This document shows, one piece after another, positions 1 to 12,206 of a DNA stretch of 64,000 nucleotides. Each line of letters opens with the position of its first letter. The first letter of the stretch is position 1. The stretch covers positions 163,695,753-163,759,752 of the forward strand of contig NC_133123.1 in the NCBI RefSeq assembly GCF_033568475.1, read 5' to 3'. Below the pieces are notes generated by a model, which had not been told where the DNA came from, did not search any database, and worked only from the letters and a program-made list of their open reading frames with translations. This stretch comes from Henckelia pumila (taxonomy: Eukaryota; Streptophyta; Magnoliopsida; Lamiales; Gesneriaceae). Both the position numbers and the translations under genes were made by a program.

Positions 1-501
1 TTTAAATAAATAAGCTAAACACTTAAAATAGTTAAAAAAAACTTGATTTAGAATAACTAACCGCTAAACTTAGACTATTTAAAATAAATAAGTTGGACAC
101 TCGAAAATATTTAAACAAATAAGCTAAACAGTTAAAATCATTTAAAAGAATAAACTAGACAATTAGAATCGTTTACGAGAATAAACTAAACAATTAAAAT
201 CATTTAAAAGAATAAAATAAATAATTAAAATTAAAATAATTTAAATATGCAAGCCTAAACCATTAAAATATTAAAACAATTTAAATTGCACAATAAAATC
301 ATTTAGACACATAAATTTAAACAATTAAAAACATTAATTAAATAGTTAGTAAAATAAAAATTATTTGAATAAATAATAAAAATATTTTATTACCACATAA
401 TTCAAATAAATAATTTAAATCAATTAAACCTAAAAATAATAATTCTAATATTTATTAAATTTAATGCATGCGATTTAGTAGATTAGATTTTAGGTGCTAC
501 A
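1..501 (-). mobile_element. Element A: partial 3' LTR (Ty3-type, minus strand)
   Basis: The stretch is AT-rich and repeats with high similarity at about 39725-40136. Read on the minus strand it begins TGTAGCACC, directly after a polypurine tract at 502-516, which fixes this as the 3' LTR of an element pointing left. The window edge cuts it. It holds about 95 bp (roughly 360-455) that the matching part of the 5' LTR lacks, so one LTR has suffered an indel since insertion. Solo LTR F at 19704 begins with a diverged version of the same sequence, so A and F belong to one family. Confidence 0.85.
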
Positions 502-516
502 ATTTCTTCTCCCCTT
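502..516 (-). other. Polypurine tract of element A
   Basis: On the minus strand an AAGGGGAGAAGAAAT run ends exactly where the LTR starts with TG. Just upstream the minus strand carries the decayed end of a pol frame of the kind that closes many plant Ty3 elements (a GAATTTCGAGAACGAAATTT-type segment). Confidence 0.75.
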
Positions 517-3500
517 AAATGAAATTTCGTTCTCGAAATTCAAGACTTACTAACTAGGTTCGAATACCTTAGACCAATACAACACTAAATTTTCTTACCT
601 TGCACTCACATGAGTTAACGCTAATTAGCTTTTGCCGCGCGCCTTGATGCTTACTGATATCCACATCATCAAGGATCTGACTAACTCTTATTCCAAAATA
701 AAATTCAAAATTCTTATTTGTTCCCAAGCGATTGTAGCCAAAAATAAATTTTTAAATCATTGCACCCTTGCGACCTTAAGAGTTTTAATTCACCACCTAA
801 AGTTCTAAAATACTTGATACTTTCCTTAGTTAGGTAGTTTTAAACCCCTAATCACAAATTCTAGCTATAGAGTCCGCCAAAACCAGTAAATGATTTATGT
901 CGATCACAAAGCTTCCTCTCAACGAAACTACGCTTAGTTTCTATTTACCAATTAAACTTAACTCATATAATATACAACTCAAGCTCTTAAAAAATTCACA
1001 AGTTCACAAAATACTTAGCAACTAACACTAAACTTTTCTAAATAGGATAGCTACGGGACTATACAATTCTACCTCGACAGTCACATAAGGGCCGACAAAA
1101 CAAGTTAATTTCCTTATATTCCCAAATCGTTAATATTATGGAACAATGATACCTTCAAGAACAGCTTAATAACCACTCTGAGACTCTAAAGGTCTACGAC
1201 ACTAATTAGCAGTGCTACTCTTACTGATCCTGGACTTTCCTCAGTTTAGAATTGATCGACCTATTTCCATAAATAAATCTAATTCAATCCTTGATAAAAA
1301 AAAAAATATAACCATAAAATCCAATGTTGTTCAGTCCCAAGGTATTAACCGATAACATATAGAATCCAAATAGGTGACTAGACAGATCCCAAATATCCAT
1401 TCACCAGTTTATACGTTTATCTCTAGCGTCTTTGATTCTACCGAAAATTCAACTCTTAATTAAAATTTCTCAATAGATTTATCCACTTTTTTCTATCTCA
1501 GATGCAACGACTAAGTAATCCATATTTATCCTTGAAGCCAAAACATACCACGAGCTACTATCCACTTATTGGATTAGATGGTCTCTAAGTACCAAACAAT
1601 TTCTACATATCACCTGAATACATATCTCAAGTCTCTAGTTCAACTTGACAGCAAGTCTGAAAATCCAAAAATTCCCAAATTATTATATGGGAAAAATAAG
1701 TTTTTTAGTCCAGTAACTTTACCCCCTTTTGGTTTTGGTCCATTAAGTTTTCCGATGTGGGTTTTGGTACACTAACTTTGCATTTTCGGTGTTTTTTGTC
1801 CAAATGCATACGTGTCAGCTTTTGATTGGTCCACATCATCATTTTGGACCAATCAAAAGTTGAAACGTATGCAGCTGGACCAAAAAATACTGAAAATGCA
1901 AAGTTAATGTACCAAAACCCACATTGGAAAAGTTAATGAACCAAAACCAAAATATAGACAAGTTAATGGACCAAAAAACTTATTTTTCCTATTATATGTA
2001 CAACCTGAATTCATAATTCAAGAACTTAGTATACAATTGGACACCTCAAAGAGTTGGTAACTCGATCATATATGCTTCCTCAGAGTTCCTCTAGTACCTT
2101 AGTATTTCGCTAATAACTAAATATACCACTTATCCAGAAAACTACATGAATATTTTATTCATCATTCTGTACCCATAGTTGGTGCAATGACCTTACCGGT
2201 TGACATTTACAAAAATCTTAGAATAAAAATGTAAAGTACCCAAAAGTCTCTAGGGACAACTCTATTTCCCTATCTCGCGACTGACCACCTATTCAACTTA
2301 CCAAAGTCGTCTGTTTACTCTTAACGATCATATTTAAAATGAAAACAACCCAATCAATTAATTTACTACCTAGCAGTCTACTCGCTAGAACTAGATATAA
2401 TTGATAGTGTCATTCCTCGGAACACAACGGTAACTTTGGATTTTATCTATTACTAATACTAAATTCCAACAGTCTAAATACTTACTATACGGTTACGAGC
2501 CAATTCTTTTCTACACAAGAATTTGAAATAATAATTGAAATTATGATCCACCAAAATCCTCATCATGATGGATCATAAAAGGAAACAAACATACAACTAA
2601 TGCTGCTTAATACGAAATGAGACAGTGCAAGCATTACAAACAAATGAGCTGGAGGAAAAAATCTAGATAAGTGAAAACAACTCACTCATAATTAAATTCT
2701 AGGAATGAATGAATAATAATGGAGGCTCCATGAATAATGAATATGAGTCAACAAAATACAAATCTCGTGATCATTCACCCATGGGTAATAAAATCATGCT
2801 CAAACAATCCAAGCACAATTAAGAGCAATCGGTGTGACTTCGGTCGAGAGAAGCCACACAAGTTAATAATCAGGGAAAACAATGGTCTCAAAATAAAATC
2901 AGATGTCAGCCACACAATATGAGTAGATTACCAAAAAAAATTGAATTTCACTCACATCAACATGTGGCTCTAGAACCGCAGGAAAATTTCAAGAAGTGTG
3001 AAACATTAACAAGATTTTACTAAGAAGTTCAACCAATGCCAAAGTGACAGAATTCAACACTGATTAATGTGATACGAATCCATAAATGCTCAAAGAAAGT
3101 GCAAAGAAATTTCAGATACTCAAAAGTATATGTTGCAATGGATGCAAGCACAATTGAAGGATAAGAAAATTAATGATCGGAATAATAGTTCACAAAATTG
3201 AAAGGCTCATAGTAACCGACTCACTATTTCCCAAAAATCATACTTGCCCAAATAAACAAAGAAAATTCAACTATCCAAAATAATATAAAACCAAGTTCGT
3301 ATCACAAGTCTTCACATGATTTCTATTTATAAACTTAACTGACTAAACATATGTCTAAAAAAATTCCTAAATAAACTATTCACTTAGTTGTACCCGATTA
3401 AAATCCAGTTATAAGAAAACAACTTACAATAATTGCACACAATTAATATCTCCAAATACGCAAGTTTAATGCTTCCCAACAAACTCCTACAATTTTATCA

Positions 3501-3865
3501 AAATTATTAGTACAACCTAATAACTCAAACAACAACCACTTACTGCTTAAAACTGAAAGGAATGTTGGTACCCCAACTCTGTTTAATTTGAAACCGCATG
3601 CTATAAAATAAACAGTTAAATATTACACTTTAAACTATTGAAAGAAATTTTATTTTTGTATAAAACAATAAAAACATTGAGCTACACAATTAAATTAATT
3701 AAACATCTAGTTTGAAAATATTCTCAAAAGGATGACATCAAAACATTTAAAGTATTAATTCAAGCATGACTAACATATAAAATTCCTTAAAAACTTACAG
3801 ACTTTGAGGCGAGATTTCTCGAGTTTCTTGCAACCGGTAGTAGGAACAACCCAAACCAGAACCAT
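517..3865 (-). mobile_element. Element A: internal region without intact coding sequence
   Basis: About 3.3 kb between the PPT and the PBS. No frame on either strand carries a recognisable gag, protease, RT, RNase H or integrase motif, and the open frames present are short and of low complexity. The only pol-like trace is the end of the frame next to the PPT. The element is either heavily decayed or a non-autonomous large retrotransposon derivative (LARD-like). A hairpin MITE is inserted at 1690-1989. Confidence 0.6.
1690..1989. mobile_element. Hairpin MITE, Mutator-like by its 9-bp TSD
   Basis: A 300-bp element flanked by the perfect 9-bp direct repeat TATTATATG (1681-1689 and 1990-1998). 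Its ends are GGAAAAATAAGTTTTTTAG and the near-perfect reverse complement. Inverted similarity continues almost to the centre (a CATCATCATTTT loop near 1845), so the whole element can fold into one long stem of about 140 bp per arm. It has no coding capacity. The 9-bp TSD is the hallmark of the Mutator (MULE) superfamily; a family name cannot be given without a library search. Confidence 0.85.
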
Positions 3866-3877
3866 GCTCTGATACCA
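3866..3877 (-). other. Primer-binding site of element A (initiator tRNA-Met type)
   Basis: On the minus strand this reads TGGTATCAGAGC, the standard plant LTR-retrotransposon site complementary to the 3' end of initiator methionine tRNA. It lies two bases inside the LTR edge near 3880 and fixes the orientation of A. Confidence 0.9.
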
Positions 3878-3879
3878 AC

Positions 3880-4139
3880 TAAAACGACCCTAACCTCTAC
3901 TTAAAATTAATAATTAAATAAAATATGGATTTTCAAAAGTTTTCGGCATGACCTAATTGTTTTGATTAAAACCCTCCTGTCTCAGACAGCAAATTAAAAA
4001 CACAACCAACAACTCCCATAAATAAGATAGGCCGAGAAAAGAACGGGAACCTAAGAAAATTATTCGACAATTCAAACGTTCAAAATATTCAACAATTGCT
4101 GTTTACATGGCAACAATCCATTCTTCAAGTCAATACTTT
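3880..4139 (-). mobile_element. Element A: 5' LTR, inner segment
   Basis: The edge next to the PBS resembles the terminal block of solo LTR F read in reverse: both share an ACGACCCTAACCTCTA core. The expected terminal TG/CA is mutated here (TA). The LTR breaks at 4139, where solo LTR C is inserted, and resumes at 37754. Confidence 0.8.
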
Positions 4140-4333
4140 TGTAAGGTCCAAAAAGTCCACTAGTTTAATCACAATTAATTGATTAAATTATATGATTTAA
4201 TGTATGTTATTTAAAATATTTAATTGTTATGTTTAATTATGTGAATTATTTGAGTGCCTGAAATATTATGTGATATGTATGATTTTAAAGTTTTCATGTT
4301 GGAATTAATTTTGGGTCGCAGGAACGAGTCTAG
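4140..4333 (+). mobile_element. Solo LTR C: left segment
   Basis: It starts TGTAAGGTCC and is the left part of an LTR that resumes at 35822 and ends in CATTACA at 37753. The flanking 5-mers are ACTTT (4135-4139) and GCTTT (37754-37758), a target duplication with one mismatch. Positions 4329-4333 (TCTAG) are the target duplication of copia element D. No PBS or PPT accompanies C, so it is a solo LTR of about 2.1 kb once D is removed. Confidence 0.75.
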
Positions 4334-4375
4334 TGAAAGAGTGGGTGCCCGGTTAGTCAACTTGTGGCTAAGGGC

Positions 4376-7300
4376 CCACTACAACAAAAATGGCCTTTAA
4401 CAACAGTTAAAAGACAATGTTTTTCATAAAAAGTGTTGTAAAAAAATTTAACACAACGTTTTTTATAAAAAGTGTTGTTGTTTTTTTAAAAATTTATAGA
4501 AACACAACGCTTTTTTCAATGCGTTGTAGATGAACGTGTTTTTAACCCATACTACAACGCTTCGTTTAAAAGCGTAAAAAGACGAAATAAAACCCTCAAA
4601 AAACCCATTTCACCGATTAACGTCACCGCTTCTCGCCTCTCTGCCTTTTTTCTCTGTGGTTTTCTTCCATTAAATCACTCATTTCCTCTTTTTCAATCTT
4701 CTTGATCGTTCTGTGTTTTGCTACGACTTTGGATGCTCGTCGTCTTCTTTCTTTGTGTGAACCAGGCGTCGTCTGATTTCTATTTCGGAGTAGGGGACTT
4801 GGTACGGGTAACGGCCTCGTTGTTCTCTGTTTTTTCCCCTTTTTTCCCTTCCACCTGTTGTAAAATGTGCTCTACCTCTATGTTCTCAGATCTGTGTTTT
4901 CTGGGGCTTCTATTTGGGACTCGGTATGAGTTTGTTCTTCTAAATCTATTTTCTTTAGGTTTTCTTCCATTTGTTCCAAAGCTTGATCTATGCTTTTAGA
5001 TCTGCGTGTTGTTTTCTTTACACTTAAAAGTTTCGTCCAGGTTTCTTTTTCTGCCTTTTTTTTCCTCGGCTTTGCTTCTACACGTTAACATTATGTCTTT
5101 TAATTTGTGTTTTGTTTAAAACGGTTTTTGTTCTTATGGTTTCTTCCATATCTTGTTAAATGTGATATATGTTTTTAGATATACGATTTATTTTGGTAAC
5201 TCTATCGTGACTCTACAATACTTGATAGAATCATTTGATTTTTTTTTACAAAAATAAAACATGCTTGTTATATGTAATTAATTCTCTTTTAAGATCCCGA
5301 GTTTTTAAAAATACGATGCAAAAGCCCCTGCAAATGACAATATATCTGATTTTTACAAAATATGGGCTTTTAAAAGTTCTCTAAATTAATATCAGAGCTT
5401 GTACAAGAAATAGGTGTTTGTGTATACTTCTTCAAATCAAGAAATATGTATTTGTGTATGGTTGGATTTTCCAAATTCAAATCAACCATCTGTGCAACGC
5501 TATGGAAGCCAACTACAAATCGTGGATCTTCGGATTCACGTAGCTGGTGGTAAGCGGAGACATGGATTTGATGGCGCTGCAGGAGTTCAGCCGAACATTG
5601 TTCAAAAGATCTGAGTTCTTCATTTATTTTATTTTTAGTTGAATATCTATGATTGGTGCTTGAACAAATGTTGTAAAAAATGAAATTTTACTTGAATTTT
5701 TGTGCAGGGTACTTGCTATAGTCTTACCAATGTAACGTCTAGATATTCAACGGCACCGGCTTCGAAATGTAGACTTGATGATTCTGCCAAAGCTCTATCC
5801 GCTTCAGTCATACACTTGCTAGGTAAACAAAGTTGCTTGCTAAGTATTTCGGTATTGCTTATGGTTTATTTCTTGAGGAGTGCTTGACCCTCCTCTGTTA
5901 GTTGAGTGAATGTTTAGTTTGCAGATATCTTGTTAGCCCACAGTGCTGGTTTGAGTATTATCAGAGGCTTATGAACCGTATGGTGTAATCCTGATAATAT
6001 ACTGATCTAGTTCCTTCAGTGGGATTTGAGCTCATTAGTTTGGCCCTCTGTGTTTTTTTAAAGAGTTTTCTCCTCTGTTGTTTCCTCGTAATTTGTTGAA
6101 ATTAGCAGTAAAGAGATGGAATATTCTACTTCTTGTGTTGGGTTTATCACTTAAATATAGAATTTGAGGATTTCTTGAATTTGTGAAATGATTGAATCAG
6201 GCTAGGTGGCAGTTTGTCTATTGCAGAAAAGTGCATTGACAAAGGAGCTGAAGTGCAGTTTACATCTGCCATTTTTTCGATAATGATGATGATTGTTATG
6301 CTGCGTTCTTTTGTTATGGACATTACTAGACACTACTACGCTTTTGATGAAACATTAATATGTAAAATTTCAAATCCTCGTTAGTTGTTGCAGCAACACC
6401 GTTTGTCATGGTTTTCTGCATATGGCGTTAAACATTGCCTAATGTTTATGCGGTAAATTGTCTTAATGTAAACATAAGATGGTTGGTCTCTTGCCTTTTT
6501 TTTTTCACTAACTCGGTGAAATTCTAGATTCCTGGAGGTGCCCCTGTATATGGATTCACTTCGGTTCATGGGAGACGTGATGGAGGCTTGGAACTTTAGC
6601 TACAGTCTGGAGGTTGGAGGTTTAGCTACAACTACATCACATGCCAATTATATTATTGTTGAGTGTCCTGTTAATTTATGTATCCAGATCAGGTGCACTT
6701 TGGGATGTTTCTGGTGAGACTAAAATACACTAATTGCTTCATCTTTTTGACTATATTAGTTACTTCTTATTGCATAGGAGAATTGGCAATGTGTTTCATA
6801 TGATTTTGCATTCTGTATGGCTTAGGCGATTAAGAGTTCTCGTTCGAGACCCTGAAAAGTTGCTTTTAATGTTCTTATGCTTTTTCCATTCTTTATCGTT
6901 TCTCTGCTTTTGAAGTTGGGGAGATGGATGCTGATGCATATCCTGAAGCTCCTACATATGTCTTGAACACATTGTGGAATATCGTATCCTATGCAGAAGT
7001 TAGCCAGAGCTCTTTGTGGACTAGTGCTCAAGAAGCTGCCTTTGCTGCTTTATTGCGGTATGCAGTAGGTCCTTGGGTTTTAGTTGTTATTATAGTATAT
7101 ATTATTACTACGTTGCTTGGAAGAATATATTATTACTGAATCTTGTAATAAGACCCGACAAAATGATTGGAACTAGTCCATTTAAAGTAATTCTTTTAGA
7201 ACTTATTGTTATAATTTAAGTGGATGCCAAGGTTTTATATAGAGAAACTTATAGCCAATGGACCCACTGCATGTTTTGTTTTTAGAAATATGATTCCCGT

Positions 7301-8212
7301 GTATTGAAGTGGACTATCTACATGGAAGTATAGTTTATTTTCTTATGCCTTATGCTATATTTATCATGATATTTAGTTGTGTTGATCGAAAGAGCAGTGA
7401 TTTAGGTCTAGGAAGCTTCTGAAGAAAATACTTACAGACTGACTGTGATGTAAACGAGGTAAATATGTGTTTAAATGGATCTTTTGATAATTCCAATCGC
7501 TTACTGATAATTTCGTAATTCGTAGTTCATTTGATAATTTCAATCGCTTAGTGATAATTTCGTCATTCGTAGTTCATGTTTTTTTACAGATAAATATGTG
7601 TTTAAGTTTACTTTACATTTTAATCTATTTATATTTGTTTTATGTTTGTTTTTATTTTTAATAATTTACAGTATGGAGATACAAATTAAAGGAAAAGAGA
7701 TTGTTGCGGCTTTTATGAAAGCTTGGGACGCTAACATGTGCTGAATGAAGGAATCAAAATTTTTCGAGATTAATGCATAGTTTTTTCCTAGTGTTCATTA
7801 ATTTAGAATTCGATTATTTTTTTTATTTGAATGATTTATAATATTGGAAGACTCTATATTAAATTTTATTCTACAAATTTTTGAATTTTGAGTGATTTAT
7901 AATATTGAAAATTTTATTCTACCAAAAAAGACAACGCTTTTTTGAAGCGTTGTCTTTTCCAGATACAACGACGCTTAAAAAGCGTTGTCTTTTCCAAAAA
8001 TGACAACGCTTTTTATAAAAGACAACGCTTAAAAAGCGTTGTCGTTTTTAGATACGACAACGCTTAAAAAGCGTTGTCTTTTCCAGAAACGACAACGCTT
8101 TTTTCGCGTTTCTTTGAGCGTGGTCTTTTACAACACTGGCTACGACAACGCTTTTTCGGGGACATTAACAACGCGGAAAAAGCGTTGTCTTTAGCCGTTT
8201 TTCTTGTAGTGG
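4376..8212 (+). mobile_element. Non-autonomous CACTA-like (EnSpm) DNA transposon
   Basis: Ends are CCACTACAACAAAAATGGCC and the reverse complement of CCACTACAAGAAAAACGGC. Compared with the empty site in the 3' LTR of D, the flanking target is duplicated as GGC (4373-4375 and 8213-8215), the 3-bp size typical of CACTA elements. Both ends carry subterminal repeats of an ACAACGCTT...AAGCGTTGT type. No transposase is readable. The interior has short gene-like stretches (CT-rich leader near 4620-4800, a 71-codon frame at 6924-7139) that I do not recognise and that could be captured host sequence. Confidence 0.75.
7929..8192. repeat. Subterminal palindromic repeats of the CACTA-like element
   Basis: At least six imperfect inverted units built on ACAACGCTT / AAGCGTTGT, spaced 30-50 bp, lie just inside the right terminus. 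A shorter cluster with the same core lies at 4390-4580 inside the left terminus. Subterminal repeats of this kind are the transposase-binding regions in the CACTA superfamily. Here each unit is itself palindromic. Confidence 0.7.
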
Positions 8213-10998
8213 GGCTTTTATGACTCTATGTATAAACAATCTTTGTTTAATATAATTTACATTCATTAATGGCATTTTCTTTGTCTTTCTTCATATTGTT
8301 ATATTGTGATATACTATTGTTGTTTTGATAAAGACCTTGAATATACTATAGTGTAAGTAAGATGAGATAGTGAATAAAAAGAGATCACTATTATGAAACA
8401 CATCTTATAGTCACTGTATATTATAAACAGTTCCTAGTCAATTGAGTCGTCCGCTAATAAGGATAAGGATCGCTCGAGATTGAGACTAGCATTTGTGATG
8501 CCAAGTACCACGTTTCATTGGTAATGGACATGGAGATGTTCAAAGCATGCAAATGGATATTCATATGATGAATGATCGAACTACCCTATTCGGACTTTCC
8601 AAGTGGTTATTATTATTTGAGTGGATAAGTCCGTGGTTTTGGTTATACACCATTAATCCTTACTACTTGAAATATCATTGAGACTCTATATGCTAGTACT
8701 GTACTTTGACTCGTTTACCGACTCTATTGGGGTCATCAGGTGTCGGGATTGGGTACAGTTACGACACATATAGGAGTCAATTCTTTGTTGTCAAGGATTC
8801 ACCACATACTTGCAAGTGTGGATATCCTATGCGATCTGAGGAGATATTAGTGTGACGAATCTCTGGCCATAGTACATGATGTGTTTTAGGTTACTCGGTT
8901 TTCCTAGTAGCACATGCGATGTCACTATTTGATCTTCAAGATGCATTGCATAGTTATCGAATCTCGAATGACTCTCGATGCACTAATGGTTGTTGATTCG
9001 ATCGGGATATATGGATGAAGGGACCATACTGTACGCTAACCAAAATCCACTGATTCTTGCAGGCACTATCAGTGATACATAGGAAATCATGGGGCGATGT
9101 TGCTAGACGCTCTTACCATGATTCGATGGGTAAGTCGGAAATTGTTGTTCCGAGTCACAAGGAGTTGTGAGCCCACGGCTAGCTGTATCTCTGAACCATT
9201 GAGGGTCACACAAGTAATGGATTACTAAACCCCGTTGAGATAGTTAAATTTAAAGAGTTAAATTTAATGAAAAAGAAGTTGAACTTCTTAACTAAAAGGG
9301 AGTGAAATTTCCTAAAATGACATAGGGATGGGCATTTTTGGAAATCACTGAATTGGGATTCAGAAAAATTATCTTGACTTTAAAAGATGCAGAAATGGTT
9401 TTTGTGCACAATGGTAAAATCAGTTTATTAATCGGATTCACGATGAATTTTATATTAATTTCTATAATAACAGGCTTGGCTTGTTGTGCTTAAGTTATGG
9501 ATTGTAGGCCCTAAGGAGTTAGTGTCTTAATACAATTATAACTTAATCTAATCTAGAAATTATCTATAAATACATGTGTAGTGTTCGAAAATTACATAGG
9601 ATTCACTCTTGCAATTTTCGAAAATACTGCATAATATTTCAAGGGGAATTTTCGAATTCCTCTGCTCCTTTTTGAGATAATTCAGTCTGTAATTTTTGTG
9701 AAAAATTACTGTAACGCCCAAGAAATCCACTGGCTGACCAGACCACATGCATGATATTAAATGTGATTTTTAAATTATTTGAGTTATTTTTTAGTTAATT
9801 TTATGTGCTAGAAGTAAATTATTTTATTTCTAACGTCTGATGAATTTTAGGATTTTTAAAGTTATAGAGGACGGCGATTGGAGGCTTTCAGGTGAAGAGA
9901 TATCCGGACACGATTTAAAAAAAAAGGTAGTATTTTAGTAATTTTAGGATTTAATTAGCATAGTTTATTTTTAAATTTATTTAGTAATAGACCGGGCACT
10001 AATTAAATTAAAAGGTAAGTCGTAGGAGGATTTTATAATTTTTCGTCTGAATAGTGTATTTTACCCATTTAATAAATATTGAGATTTTATTGGAATTGAT
10101 AAGCTTTTATATATATTTATATATTATATACGTATATTATATATATATGGTTGGTGAGTGTATTTATATACATGATAGGTAATTAAATTAATTTAATTAG
10201 TAACTAGTAGATTTAAGTAATAATTTAGTAACTTAGTTAATTAGAAAATATAAAAGAAAAAGAAAATAAAACGTGTAGTCAGTAGAATAGAATGAGAAAC
10301 GCAGTCAGAAGAATAGAAAACGGGAGAAAAACGTGAGGGCTAGGGTTCTTGGAGGTGGAGAAATCTGGTTTTGATCGTGTTTCGGTCTAACTTCGATCCC
10401 AGAAACGTGTTCCAGATCAACCGTTCTACATATAGAGGCAAGTTTTAATCCGTTTATTTGACTCATCGGTAAAACCATATATTTTTCAAAGGATTTAAGG
10501 ATGATTTTAACGATCTAGACAAGATATGATGATTTATGTAAGTATATGAAAATATTGCGTTTATTTAGAAAATCAGTATACGTTTGTGGTGTACTGTGTG
10601 TATTTCGGCGACTGTGTATTTAGGTGTACTGTGTGTGTTTCTTTACGGGTCTGTGTGTGCGTTTCGTGTGTGTGAGTGCTAGTTGGTGAAATTATGTGTC
10701 GGTGTTTGTAATTACGTGTGTGAGTGTAATTGCGTGTGGTGATGTGTGTTGGTTGCATGTGGAATTGAGTGTATGTGGAATCTTGTGTGGTGAGGTGTCG
10801 TGGTATGTATGTGTGTGCGTGAGTGAGTGAGTGAGGGGGTTAATAAATGATAGGTGTGTGCGTGAGTTTAGTGTAGGTGTGTGTGTGTATTTTAATATGT
10901 ATTTTGTTGTGTATTGTTTCGTGTGCGTGTTCCTGATTTAAGGATTGAGGTAAAGTGGTGAGGAAAAAATATTTTTATGGTTTATGGTAAAGTTACGA

Positions 10999-11184
10999 TT
11001 GAGGTTGAGGTTGAGGTTGAGGTTGAGGTTGAAGGAGTGTGGATGTAGGCTCCATTGAGTCATGATGCCCCTCCACTTGAGGTTTGACGGAGTGTGGATG
11101 TAGGCTCTTTGAGTAATGATGCCCCTCCACTTGAGGTTTGACGGAGTGTGGATGTAGGCTCTTTGAGTCATGATGCCCCTCCAC
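10999..11184 (+). repeat. TTGAGG hexamer run and 54-bp minisatellite in the B LTR
   Basis: About six TTGAGG/TTGAGGT units (10999-11034) run into three copies of a 54-55 bp unit beginning GAGTGTGGATGTAGGCTC and containing GATGCCCCTCCAC. The second LTR copy (16889-17063) has fewer hexamers but the same three minisatellite units, so repeat number has changed since duplication. Confidence 0.85.
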
Positions 11185-11551
11185 CCTGGATATCCTTGTA
11201 TAATGCTTGATCAGGCGACTATAATGAAAGTTGAGGAAAGTTTCTGAGCCACAGGTCGAAAGAAAATAATTATTTTTATGAGGTTGAGTTGAGGTGTATT
11301 CATTCGTAATGTGTTTGTTATGTATCGAGTTATATTTCTTTGCGATGTTTTGTCTTATGTTGAGGTAAAGTTCAGGTTGAGGCGTCTCTTTTGCGACGAG
11401 TTTTAAAGTTTAAAGGTAAATGTTGAGGATTGTGTGCTTGCGTGTGCATGCTTGATGTTTTAAGGGCTTCAAAATATTAAAGTTGATATTTAAAGTATAG
11501 TTTAAAGTTTATAGAGTTATGTATTTTTACTACATCTGGATATTTCTTGCT

Positions 11552-11565
11552 GAGCCATTAGGTTC
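11552..11565 (+). other. Short stem-loop (GAGCC-ATTA-GGTTC) in the B LTR
   Basis: Five-base arms around a four-base loop, followed by ACTAG and, 20 bp later, TGCAGGTAATGA. The equivalent in the second LTR (17430-17443) is GAGCC-ATTA-GGCTC, fully paired. Related stem-loops with different arm sequences occupy the same place in LTRs F (22807-22820), E (28670-28682, 34335-34347) and A (minus strand, 37923-37935). Confidence 0.6.
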
Positions 11566-12022
11566 ACTAGACTTTATCGATGCAGGTAATGATGAGTAGG
11601 TGGTGCTGTCTGGCGGGTGCGGTGGTCGTGTGGCGGCGCAAATCATGACCATGCAACTTCCGCAACATGATGTTTTTAAGAAAACAGTTTATGTATTTAA
11701 TTGGTTGAGGTTTTGAAAAAGTAGAAGTATTTTATTTTCTTTTTATTATGAGTCAGTTTATTTTTCCTGGCTGCCAGAATATTTCTAAGTATGCTTTCTA
11801 AGTATGCTTGAAAAGATTTATTTAGTTTACGCAGTATTTAAATATTTTGGTTGAGTAAAGATACTGGACTTCTGCCAGTTTTTTTAAATTGTGTTTTTTA
11901 TTTATTCATGATATTTCATACCCCATTTATTATTATTATAATATATTATTTTAAAAATTAAAATAGTCCGCAATTTTATTTATTTATTATTTTAAGTTAA
12001 GAAATTAGAGGACGTTACAACT

Positions 12023-12034
12023 TGGTATCAGAGC
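12023..12034 (+). other. Primer-binding site of element B, first copy
   Basis: TGGTATCAGAGC lies three bases after the LTR end and is complementary to the 3' end of initiator tRNA-Met. It is followed by CATGGTC. Confidence 0.95.
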
Positions 12035-12206
12035 ATGGTCCAGGGGATTTGCGCCACTCGCGCCACGCTATACTCGTTCAGATTCACCGCAAGTTTGTAA
12101 GTTTTCAAGCTATTTTAATTGTTTTGAGGTTTTGATGATTTGTTTATTGAGGTAAAGGTATAATATGTTTGTTCAGTAAAGTTATGTGCTTTTGCATTGA
12201 GATATC

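Larger units (their letters stand above)
4334..9709 (+). mobile_element. Element D: 5' LTR, interrupted and truncated
   Basis: Positions 4334-4375 and 8216-9709 match the 3' LTR of D (26792-27512 and 34643-35455) almost base for base, with a 2-bp indel near 8280. The intervening 4376-8212 is the CACTA-like insertion. The copy stops after ATTAC at 9709, where element B begins with TGTAACGCCC. The last ~366 bp of the LTR, present at 35456-35821, do not occur on this side. Confidence 0.9.
9710..12019 (+). mobile_element. Element B: first (5') LTR, Ty3 type
   Basis: A 2310-bp LTR from TGTAACGCCC to GACGTTACA, followed at once by a tRNA-Met primer-binding site. It is nearly identical to 15601-17898. 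Inside are an AT-rich TATA-like stretch (10100-10150), a GT-rich tract (10570-10900), a TTGAGG hexamer run with a 54-bp minisatellite (10999-11184), and a small stem-loop at 11552-11565. The target sequence on the left is ATTAC in the D LTR; the matching right-hand duplication has been deleted. Confidence 0.9.

Noticed and set aside
4376-8212. PIF/Harbinger assignment for the element in the D LTR on the basis of the 3-bp TSD
   Set aside because: Harbinger elements prefer TWA targets and have different ends. The GGC target, CACTA termini and subterminal repeats favour CACTA.
9301-9709. Possible separate gene or LTR between the CACTA-like element and element B
   Set aside because: It matches 35040-35455 closely and is simply the continuation of the D LTR.
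10573-10758. Thr/His-rich ORFs on the minus strand, also at 16429-16653
   Set aside because: They are antisense readings of a GT-rich tract in the B LTR, present in both copies because the LTR is duplicated.
10999-11034. TTGAGG run as an interstitial telomere tract
   Set aside because: The plant telomere unit is TTTAGGG; this hexamer differs and is confined to the B LTR.
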